A stretch of 21,950 nucleotides of DNA from Priapulus caudatus (taxonomy: Eukaryota > Priapulida > Priapulimorpha > Priapulimorphida > Priapulidae), in contig NW_014577082.1 of NCBI RefSeq assembly GCF_000485595.1, positions 505,228 through 527,177 on the forward strand, read 5' to 3'. The stretch's first letter is position 1; the number at the start of each line of letters is the position of its first letter. The notes under the pieces were generated by a model. The model saw only the letters and a list, made by a program, of their open reading frames with translations. It was not told the DNA's origin and made no database searches. Shown piece after piece: positions 7,974 through 15,424 of the stretch. The translations under genes and the position numbers were made by a program.

Positions 7974-8488
7974 TCTAAAATGTCATCAGTCAAGCAATTG
8001 TCATGCAAAATTTGTGATATTTTGCACTTATGATAATCATAACAATTTATAATTTTTCTAAAAATGGGCCCGCGATCATCCATCATAACAGCGTTGCAGA
8101 TAGCTTGCTAACCACATGAGACAGCAAAGCAGCATGCTCTGTCAGGACAACCACTCGGGCAGCGAAGGCACGTACTACACTAGTAATCATCACACAACCA
8201 CGGCAACACGCCTAGATATCGTCAGGTGTGTCATAATACAAACATGTCTATACAATGACACTCCTGCTAGCGTTGCATCAGGTTCTAGCTGTAACACAAC
8301 CACCAGGACGAAAATGCAGTCGGCAAGCTAGAAATGAATCAGATATCCAGTATCGCATCAAGCTCATAATCACGTAACTACGCATACCAGGTCGGCATAA
8401 TTATAACATCATGCTAACGAAAGAAGGTGACAAGTTGAGCAGGAAGGATGACTATATACTAGGGCAGATTCTGGTTCCCAGTCATTAC

Positions 8489-8549
8489 ATTACAGCATAG
8501 ATATATACAACACAAGTTTGTGTTGTGTTGTATATATCTATGATTACAG
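8489..8549. repeat. Perfect 20-bp-arm hairpin flanked by 7-bp direct repeat
   Basis: CATAGATATATACAACACAA (8496-8515) is exactly complementary to 8523-8542 with a 7-base loop. ATTACAG occurs immediately on both sides (8489-8495 and 8543-8549). The absence of any arm mismatch implies recent origin or strong constraint. The flanking repeat resembles a target-site duplication around a 47-bp palindromic insert. Confidence 0.92.
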
Positions 8550-8718
8550 CTGGTGAAAGCCTACGCCGTGGCACAAGCATATAAGGTGCGTGATTGCAAT
8601 GATATATAAACGGCAGGAACGGCTTGATATTATTATGCAGCTGTGCAATATATTATGGCAACTATTCCCGCACATCTCTCTCCCTCGCAGACGTGCACCG
8701 ATTCCCAACACACATACG

Positions 8719-8723
8719 CAGGC

Positions 8724-8760
<37 letters not shown>

Positions 8761-8838
8761 CACACATATATACGCACACACTCACATACGTAGACAGACA
8801 CACGCAGGAACGCACGCACGCACGTACGAACTCACGCA

Positions 8839-8893
<55 letters not shown>
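8719..8893. repeat. (CGCA)n and (CA)n microsatellite cluster
   Basis: A tetranucleotide CGCA run at about 8724-8762 is followed by mixed ACAC/ACGT sequence, a second short CGCA run (8811-8825), then CA dinucleotides at 8837-8891. All is alternating purine-pyrimidine and so has Z-DNA potential. A compositionally similar CGCA block recurs at 12960-13012. Confidence 0.95.
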
Positions 8894-8896
<3 letters not shown>

Positions 8897-9816
8897 GGCA
8901 CACGCCAGATACATACACACAGACCTACTTGGTAAATAATGCACAGCTTGATTGCTATTTCTCGTTAAATGCAAACATACTGCGCGTGAAAACGTTCTTT
9001 CACTCACAGATATTCTGCCGCATGCCAGGTGAGAAAACACCTCAGAATATAACCTCAGCAAGTTTAAAACAGGACTAAAACATAAATGGAACCCAGTAGA
9101 ATGTCGATAATCTATCGCAACACCGAGCTTCTGGTGTCATTAAATGCACTCTTCAGCCGGTGGAAAGTGTAGGGAAATCAAGTCGGTACAATAAAACAAA
9201 AAAATGGACGAAATCTTTGACGCAGCCACGCTGCGTGTACATAGCAGCAGGAAAACTTGCCTGGCCGTGAATCAGTTTTGCAAACACCCTCATACAATCA
9301 TTCGATCAGTGATTAACATAAAAACATATCACGTGAAGTTTTCCGTGCGTCTGCCCACGATAATGACAAGCCCGTGCATGGAAAACCACACTGGCCAGTG
9401 TTTGCTACCACAGACATTCGCCTGTCTATTAAAATGTATGTCTAAACACGACTCTAAAAACTATATTAAAATGTACTACATGATTCTCAAGAAATGGACG
9501 GGGGACTACGTCATAAACTATACTGCTTCCTTTGCAGCGCCACCTATAAGACGTGATGGTCTTCTTATATGGTCAACCTATAGGGTGCGATAGACTATAG
9601 GTGTGCAGTATATATAGCAAAGATTTCACGGTTTTCCAACACAGTCATCTGATTAAATGTTACGATTTTACTATAAATCACAACCAACAACTTCACCTTG
9701 GCCAGTCGTCACTTACAAACCGGCACAAGTAGCGCGGGTAACAGATCTCTCAAACATGATCATCGGAAACTTTGTCGAGAGACGACAGATGATTGGACCG
9801 GACCAGCTCGCGCGCA

Positions 9817-9960
9817 TCACTGTCTGTCGATGGTGTTGAAGAACCACTCGGTGAACTTGCGCAGTTGCGCGGCGGCAGTCTGCGACTCCTCCTGCAGCCG
9901 CACGTTGTCCTGCTGGAGCTGCTGAATCTCTGCCTCCCTCTCGGCTCTCTCCTGCCGCTC
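9817..9960 (-). CDS. Sipa1l: SIPA1L terminal exon: C-terminal coiled coil and stop
   Basis: This is the last coding exon: 47 codons plus TGA (plus-strand 9817-9819), entering in phase 0 after TGTGTTACAG. It encodes [17 protein letters not shown], then [16 protein letters not shown] and [14 protein letters not shown]. The LRLQEESQ and LKKFTEWVFNTID ending is the signature C-terminus of SIPA1L1/2/3 (SPAR, SPAL). The residues form a coiled coil with leucine/hydrophobic spacing typical of heptads. In the family this region is the dimerising leucine-zipper-like tail. The stop position relative to NTID matches the family end almost exactly. Confidence 0.96.
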   Translation of the reverse strand, partial: ERQERAEREAEIQQLQQDNVRLQEESQTAAAQLRKFTEWFFNTIDRQ

Positions 9961-10005
9961 CTGTAACACACGCAGGAAGGTCATTACATAATCCCGTAAT
10001 CCCCT

Positions 10006-10090
10006 TGGGAGGGAAGGAGGGAGGGAGGGAGGGACGGAGGGAGGGAGGGAGGGAGGGAGGGAGGGAAGGAGAGAGTGAGGGAGGGAGGGG
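10006..10090. repeat. (GGGA)n microsatellite
   Basis: GGGA/GGAAGGA repeats, purine-rich on the plus strand, lie in the intron between the last two SIPA1L exons (9961-10366). The rest of this intron has seven T runs of 4-8 bases between 10186 and 10324 separated by CG-containing sequence. Confidence 0.9.
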
Positions 10091-10366
10091 CACTGGTAGT
10101 CTACCATGGTGCAGACACACTGCTGTCATTAAGGCAATTGAGTGAGGGCAGACAGCACTTCACCCAAACGCATCTTTACGAAGAATTTTTTCATCAACAA
10201 TGTTTTTTATCGAGCGCACGATTCACTTGTCGTTGACGGAATTTTCATACTCGTATGGACGTTTTTATCGACGAAGTTTTTTGCTCGCGCCGTATTTTTT
10301 TCATTCGGCGGCGGAGTTTTTTTTCTGCCGGCGCCGCGTTTCCACGGCAACGTCGCTGCGACTCAC

Positions 10367-10457
10367 CTTGTTAAGCTCCTGCTGCAGCTGCGCAACTCTA
10401 AGCTCGAGCTCGTGCTGCCGCTGTGTCGGGTTGGTGCTGGTCGGCCGCCAGGGGCCG
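10367..10457 (-). CDS. Sipa1l: SIPA1L exon: start of C-terminal coiled coil
   Basis: The exon has 91 bases: one base completing a split serine codon, then 30 codons, ending in phase 0 at AACAAG|GTGAGT. It follows the acceptor CGTGTTGCAG. It encodes GPWRPTSTNPTQRQ and HELELRVAQLQQELNK. The latter has clear heptad leucines and leads directly into the terminal exon, as in the vertebrate segment KVDQLEGMLKMLREDLKKE. Phases to both neighbours fit exactly. Confidence 0.92.
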
Positions 10458-10807
10458 CTGCAACACGGAGCAAAAAACACATGAGCATACTTAGTGAAAC
10501 ACAGACGCACGGGAAGCGGTCATCAGCTAACACGATTGATTAAACAATGCGAAAATAAATAAAACAGTAAAGTCACGAAAGAATCTTATGCACACATCGC
10601 ATAGTGGAGTAGGTATGTGTAAATATAAAAAAGAATTGTGCGCTTTGTGGTAAAAGCACAAAAATGGGCGTGTACGATGTTAAGGGTATACTTAAAGTAA
10701 CACCCACTGTTTAGAACCAGCCGGTACGACACCGTGGGAACGTGACGTCATCGCTTCGGCTCTCTACGTGCTAGACTGCGGTGGGTTTACTTGCTGACGA
10801 CGCCTAC

Positions 10808-11303
10808 CTGGTGTAGACTGGAGAGGAACTGAGCCTGCCGGACGCGAGCAGATCCTGAGGTGCCGACGACAACGCCGCCACGGCCTGCCTACTCTCCGCC
10901 TCGTATCCCTGGCGGGAGCGCTGCGCATCGTAGTCCTGCAGGGGGCGCTGCTGTGCACTGTACTCCTGCAGGGGGAGCTGCTGCTGCTGCTGCTGTGCGC
11001 TGTACTCAGGGATGCGTTGCTGCGCATCGTAGTCCAACACCGGATGTTGTACATCATAGTCCTGTAGGGGGCGCTGTACGTCGTAGTCCTGTAGGGGGCG
11101 CTGCACGTCGTAGTCCTTCAGGGGATGCTGTGCGTCATAGTCTTGCAGAGGGCGCTGTGTGTCATAATCCTGCAGAGGGCGCTGTGCATCAAAATCCTGA
11201 AGAGGGCGCTGTACGTCGTAGTCCTGTTGTCGAGGTTGCGGCAAGTCGCGCGTCGGGATTTCATCCTGCTTCGCATCGGTCGCCAGCGCCGGCGAAACGT
11301 TGC
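10808..11303 (-). CDS. Sipa1l: SIPA1L exon with coding 27-bp minisatellite
   Basis: This 496-base exon enters in phase 1 (GTTTCAG|GC) and leaves in phase 2 (ACCAG|GTAGGC), and both junctions fit the neighbouring exons. After about 25 residues it encodes around 12 tandem copies of a nine-residue unit with consensus QDYDVQRPL (variants QDFDAQRPL, KDYDVQRPL, QEYSAQQRPL), spanning about 10884-11229. One copy is expanded by a glutamine run (CAG/CTG codons). It ends ALSSAPQDLLASGRLSSSPVY. In vertebrate SIPA1L the corresponding linker between SPAR_C and the coiled coil is unique sequence without such repeats, so this looks lineage-specific. The unit is acidic/aromatic and proline-bearing and is probably disordered. 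A plus-strand open frame across the array is a shadow. Confidence 0.88.
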
Positions 11304-11559
11304 CTGAAACGTGCAGCACATCTCGCTCATATCTGACACTCACTGCTGGAGAGAGGCTAATCCTATATCAAGGGTCTCTGGCCCAATATACCTCCCACAT
11401 GCTGACTGTATGTATATGCTCACTGATAGGTTGAATGTGCTCACTATAAGGCAACGCATAAATGCTGTAACGATAACAGCGGATGATAACATATGATATC
11501 CATAATGCTACCAACGCTGAAACCACAAAACACAGACATATGATGGAAAACTCACACAG

Positions 11560-11885
11560 GTATGTCAATCATCAAACAAAGACCCCCAGACTTCACTCAT
11601 TAACGTCACACAGATGTGTGACACAGATGCTACATTTTTCTCATAATATCACCAATTACACAGGTATGTCACCCTTCACACAAGGATGCCACACGTTACA
11701 CAATGACCCCCATGCTTCATTCAATAATGCCACACCTCACACAATGACCCCTCAAGCTTCATCAATAACGTCACACACAGGGACCCCACACATCATTCAA
11801 TAACACCACACCTCACACAACGACCCCCCCACACTTCATTCAGTTATGTCACACATCACACACAGGGCCCCTCCAGGCATCAAAC
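11560..11885. repeat. ~40-bp minisatellite in SIPA1L intron
   Basis: Irregular tandem copies contain ACACAATGACCCC, CTTCATTCAATAA and GCCACACCTCACA-like blocks repeated about seven times with variable spacing (35-45 bp). It lies in the intron between the SPAR_C exon and the minisatellite exon (11304-11987). The rest of that intron shows nothing further. Confidence 0.75.
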
Positions 11886-11987
11886 CCAGATGCGAAAAAC
11901 CTCACGCGACAACTCGCACGCGATGACAACAGATCACAGAATCCCCCTAAACGCGCTAAACACGCTAAACTAGCGAGACGCGCTCAC

Positions 11988-12315
11988 TCTGTATGGCCTT
12001 GGTCGCCGTCTCGACAAGATTGTTCCAGTCCAGCCCCGCGCCGTCACCGTCGTCCGGCAGCGGCAGAATGCCCTTGCCGCCATTGCGCGCCGACCGGCCC
12101 GTCTTGCCACCAGAGGGCAGCGCGGTGAGCGCGCGCGGCGACAGGCGCGACTCCTTGCTCATGAGGGCGCCACTGACGTGCGCGGGCTTCGCCGACGTGA
12201 AGAGAACGTCCGGCGGAAACGCGGGCCGGTTCTGCTGCAAGGTGGCGCTGCGGTGCACGCTCTCGTCCGACACGGTGCGCTGCAGCAGCTGCCGGCGGTC
12301 GGGCGAGGAGCGCAC
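11988..12315 (-). CDS. Sipa1l: SIPA1L exon: SPAR_C domain core
   Basis: This 328-base exon enters in phase 0 (TTCTGCCACCAG before GTGCGC) and leaves in phase 1 (ATACAGA|GTGAGC). It encodes LLQRTVSDESVHRSA, then FPPDVLFTSAKPAHVS, and finally GILPLPDDGDGAGLDWNNL followed by VETATKAIQ. These match the SPAR_C (DUF3401) landmarks of SIPA1L1: HRTLSDESIYNS, NDVLFSSTYP, and [22 protein letters not shown]. In the family this region lies in the C-terminal third and contributes to synaptic/actin scaffold interactions rather than GAP catalysis. The open frame continues upstream through intronic GA repeats, but the polypyrimidine-CAG acceptor and the phase fit define the start. Confidence 0.95.
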
Positions 12316-12348
12316 CTGGTGGCAGAACAAAGCGATAGATGAGCGAGT

Positions 12349-12410
12349 GAGGGAGAGAGATAGAGAGAGGGGGAGGGAGAGAGAGAGAGAAAGATAGAGA
12401 GAGAGAGGTG
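12349..12410. repeat. GA-rich microsatellite
   Basis: GAGAGA/GAGGGA tract immediately upstream (in transcript sense) of the acceptor of the SPAR_C exon. On the minus strand it is a CT-rich pyrimidine stretch and could extend the polypyrimidine tract of that acceptor. The remaining intron to 12681 is otherwise featureless apart from a G run near 12530. Confidence 0.9.
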
Positions 12411-12681
12411 ACGACACGACGGAAGAGGAAGAGGACAGGAAACCGAGGGGGAATGATGGGGAGACAGAGGGGAGCGCCCGACTACCGGAGAAGTACCAAC
12501 AATGTTCGCAACCACGGGCAGTCGTGTGTGGGGGGGGGGCGGACGGGAAAGACGGGAGAGCCATCGGGAACACAAAACAACACGTTAACCTAAACACATC
12601 TAAACCACTCTCGTTAGACAGAATGGCCACGAACATCAAGATCGACCACACGCGCACTAACATCCGAGTTCGGTCGCGCAC

Positions 12682-12862
12682 CTTGTTCTCCTTGTCCTGG
12701 TCGGGGAGCATGAGGTCGGGATCGATGAGCCGCAGCAGGTCCTCCTGGAACGTGCTGCTGTTGTGCGTCTTGAGGGCAGCAGGCGAGAGCCGCGTGAGCG
12801 CCGTCACGCCGGGCCGCAGCCGCGTCATCTCACCGGTGAGCGGCGACACGTCGCGCGCCGGC
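12682..12862 (-). CDS. Sipa1l: SIPA1L exon: pre-SPAR_C segment
   Basis: The 181-base exon is one base plus 60 codons, ending in phase 0 at AACAAG|GTGCGC. It encodes PARDVSPLTGEMTRLRPGV and then STFQEDLLRLIDPDLMLP, ending DQDKENK. The STFQEDLLRLID block aligns with STIEEDLKKLIDLE of SIPA1L1, immediately before the SPAR_C core, as expected. The incoming phase 2 fits the previous exon exactly (CG + G = Arg). High GC3 supports coding. Confidence 0.93.
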
Positions 12863-12939
12863 CTGCGCAGCGAAACGATCGTATCAGCGTGTTCATCGTC
12901 GCGGTGTGTTGCCACCGCACGGGTCGGCATGCATATGTA

Positions 12940-12961
12940 TGTATATATATGTACACATACA

Positions 12962-13009
<48 letters not shown>

Positions 13010-13091
13010 CAAATATGATAGAGACAGAGAGAGTGAGAGTGAAGAGTGAAGAGTGAAGAGTGAAGGGTGAAGGGTGAAGGGTGAAGGGTGA

Positions 13092-13125
<34 letters not shown>

Positions 13126-13135
13126 AGAAGAGAGA

Positions 13136-13182
<47 letters not shown>

Positions 13183-13262
13183 GAAGAGAGAGAGAGAGAG
13201 AGGAGAGAGAGAGGAGAGAGAGAGAGAGAAGAGAGAGAAGAGAGAGAAGAGAGAGAGTAAGA

Positions 13263-13302
<40 letters not shown>
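12940..13302. repeat. (CGCA)n, GAGTGAA heptamer and (GA)n tract
   Basis: From 12960 to 12999 a CGCA run leads to CA repeats. Then come 7-base GAGTGAA/GGGTGAA repeats (13030-13095), GAGAGT hexamers and a long GA tract to 13300 with AGAAG interruptions. All sit in the SIPA1L intron 12863-14698. The homopurine tract of roughly 270 bases is a strong H-DNA candidate and reads as polypyrimidine on the transcribed strand. Confidence 0.95.
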
Positions 13303-13303
<1 letters not shown>

Positions 13304-13379
13304 ATTACTATAAGCGTTAGTTGTTCCAGTTGCGCAACAGCACAGCAGCAACATAGAAGCTAGCACACACCACTACCAG

Positions 13380-14690
13380 CACCACATGCATAGCATCCAG
13401 CTGCAAGCACCTACTATCACGCACGACCACCAACCACACCAACACACCACCAAGCAGCAAGCAGCAGCAGAGGCAAAGCACAACAGTAGAAAGCATGCAC
13501 TACCCTTACAGCACGACAGCAGCAGCATCCGCTGCAACACCATATCACCATCCACCACACTTACCACCGACCCCACTCACAAACCACCAACCACCACCAC
13601 CACCACCACCGAATCCGACACCAAACAGGCAGCAGCAGCAGGCAGCAGCTACTAACGACTACCACACGGCGATCAAATAGCACATACATCAGGCAGAGCA
13701 GCAGGCACAGGGCAGGCAGCAGCACTACGACTACAAGCACGCAACGGCAGCCTAGCAGCAGCACCACCAGCAAGGCAGGCAGAGAACACCACCACACGCG
13801 ACCAGCAGCAGGCAGGAGCAGCACCACCACCAACCACCACCACGCAGCGCGAGCAGCAGCAGCACGCAGAGGCAGCACACGACTGACCGACCGACCAGCA
13901 GCAGCATAGCCGAGGCAGCAGCAGCAGCAGCAGCAGGAAACGATACCACCACCACGCACAGCAGTAAACGCACACAGCACAGCAGCAGAGGCTTCACACA
14001 CCACCGACCACGCGACCAGCAACCGCGCGCGCCACACCAGACGAGCTTAGGGCAAGCAGAAACACCAGCACGACCACCACACCACCACCAGCAGCAGTCA
14101 GAGTAGAGCAGGAGCCTACGACTACACACCACCTGACGGCCAGCAGCAGCCCCCACCGACCAGTAGCGAGCAGCAGCAGCAGCATCAGCCGCAACATGGC
14201 ACCACGACCACCGACCACTCTTACAGCAGGGCAGCAGCTAATCAGCACAAGTAATAGCATGAGCCTACGACTACCACGCACACGGCTAGCAGCACACCAC
14301 CACTCACCTCAGCCACCACCGCACCACCTCTAACCCCATCACCGACCAGCAGCACCACCGGACCACTACAGCGCAGTCACACAGCCACCACCACTAGCAG
14401 CAGCAGCAGCAGAGGTCAGACAGGCAGCCAACACACGCAGAGCAGCAAGCAAGAGCACGCACGCACGCAGCAGCAGAGCAGCACCACCACTGAGCAGCAT
14501 CATTACCACGGGGACCAGGCAGGCAGCAGCAGCACACCACCACAGTCAGCAACACCACGCACCCGCACAGGTCAGCAGCAGCAGCACTCACCACCACCAC
14601 CAGTCACAGCAGCAGCAGGCAGCAGGAGTCAGCAGCAAGAGGAGCACTACGACTACCACCACCGCAGCAGCTGCAGCACCGGCAGCATCA
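13380..14690. repeat. 1.3-kb CAG/CAC-rich degenerate array
   Basis: The region is dominated on the plus strand by CAGCAG and CACCAC triplets with AGGCAGG spacers. A recurring marker, CTACGACTACMA, occurs near 13727, 14112, 14263 and 14643, suggesting a longer underlying unit (spacings about 385, 150 and 380). Reading frames drift constantly through single-base indels, so no protein is encoded despite long open frames. It ends within 10 bases of the donor of the next SIPA1L exon. Confidence 0.85.
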
Positions 14691-14698
14691 GCACTTAC

Positions 14699-14813
14699 CG
14701 TGTTGGCGTCGGCTTCGGACTGGCACTGTTGCGCGCCAGAGTCTCCAGGTAAAGACGTTTTTGGTGTGAGAGATTTCTCCGACTTCCTCTACTGCTCCCG
14801 CTGCTGTCCTTGT
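14699..14813 (-). CDS. Sipa1l: SIPA1L exon: serine-rich linker
   Basis: This 115-base exon enters in phase 1 (TGTTTGCAG|AC) and leaves in phase 2 (ACACG|GTAAGT). It encodes KDSSGSSRGSRRNLSHQ and then LETLARNSASPKPTPT. Only this frame is open and phase-compatible with both neighbours. NSASPKPTP resembles the RHSASPVVFTS and ASPKPTSKS stretches of SIPA1L1. It is a low-complexity, basic, serine-rich linker, probably a phosphorylation target. A large CAG/CAC array begins right after its donor. Confidence 0.85.
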
Positions 14814-15237
14814 CTGCAAACACCGAAAACATCATGTAAACCTACGCGCCCAATTATTGCTATATTAGAATTGTAATAATACCTATCCAAAAGTTTTGGT
14901 TCATGTTTTTGTAATTTGGTTTTTTTTGCATTTCAAAATTGTAGTATGTTGCGTGTACCATAATTATATACGGTAACGACGCCATAGTGTGGCAGCACCA
15001 TTGCTAGCAAGCACATGAATATTTCTGCCCGCGAACCGTATGAATATTTACACTTAGTGTACCAAATATATACTATAAATAGTATCACGGTTTAACTGGC
15101 ATGCCGCGCGCGTGAGTGACGTGCCGCAAAACGCCGTTTTTTCGGAGCTTTTTGCATTTCGTTTATGTGCGCAGCTGGGTCCTGGCAACAGTGGCAAGTG
15201 GGTGATTGTTGGACTGGTGTGTAGACTGACTGCTCAC

Positions 15238-15349
15238 CGATGAAGCCAGTGCTGAGCTCACCATCGTCGCAGGTGTCGTACCACTTCTCGTCGACCAACG
15301 GCCGTCCATCATGACCTGTCTCGAGTGCTGGCTGGCCACGTCCGTTCAG
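15238..15349 (-). CDS. Sipa1l: SIPA1L exon: DEKWYD linker motif
   Basis: The exon enters in phase 0 after a strong acceptor (TGTATTTTTGCAG) and leaves in phase 1. It encodes LNGRGQPALETGHDGRPL, then VDEKWYDTCDDGELSTGFI. The DEKWYD hexapeptide is present in vertebrate SIPA1L1 (SDEKWYDGD) in the linker after PDZ, anchoring the order of exons. Two in-phase GTGAGC donors exist: the one at 15237 (112-base exon, shown) and one at 15261 (88-base exon), both giving an aspartate at the junction. Confidence 0.88.
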
Positions 15350-15424
15350 CTGCAAAAATACAGACAGGATGACGCTCGGCGGCTGCGGCGGCAGTCTCGG
15401 TTCATGAACAGGTTCTAACGTTCG

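Larger units (their letters stand above)
7328..9816 (-). other. Probable SIPA1L 3' UTR with simple repeats
   Basis: No exon of either gene is recognisable here. Contents are AT-rich unique sequence, a TA plus TACG repeat near 7676-7726, a perfect hairpin (8489-8549), and a CGCA/CA microsatellite cluster (8719-8893). A plus-strand open frame at 9204-9593 (129 codons) has no recognisable domain and no splice or promoter context, and is treated as chance. The UTR interpretation depends on the poly(A) assignment near 7300. Confidence 0.4.

Noticed and set aside
9204-9593. A 129-codon plus-strand open frame as a small gene
   Set aside because: No recognisable motif, AT-rich codons without bias, no adjacent splice or promoter signals. 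It lies antisense in a probable 3' UTR.
9578-9602. CCTATAG/CTATAGG inverted repeat
   Set aside because: Arms are only about 7-8 bases with no flanking repeats; expected by chance in AT-rich DNA.
10860-11336. A 158-codon plus-strand open frame opposite the coding minisatellite
   Set aside because: It is a shadow of the repeat: a 27-bp period keeps all frames open when one is. The minus frame fits the flanking exons and the family.
11965-13008. A 347-codon minus-strand open frame that looks like one large gene
   Set aside because: It runs through two genuine SIPA1L exons, the intron between them (GA/CT microsatellite) and a CGCA repeat. Acceptors and donors with matching phases show it is not one continuous coding unit.
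13030-13095. GGGTGAA/GAGTGAA heptamers as interstitial telomere repeats
   Set aside because: The sequence is not TTAGGG-like on either strand and grades smoothly into GAGAGT and GA repeats.
13561-14281. Long cysteine/valine/leucine-rich open frames in the CAG/CAC region
   Set aside because: These are translations of GTG/CTG triplet repeats; low complexity, frames shift with indels, no domain.
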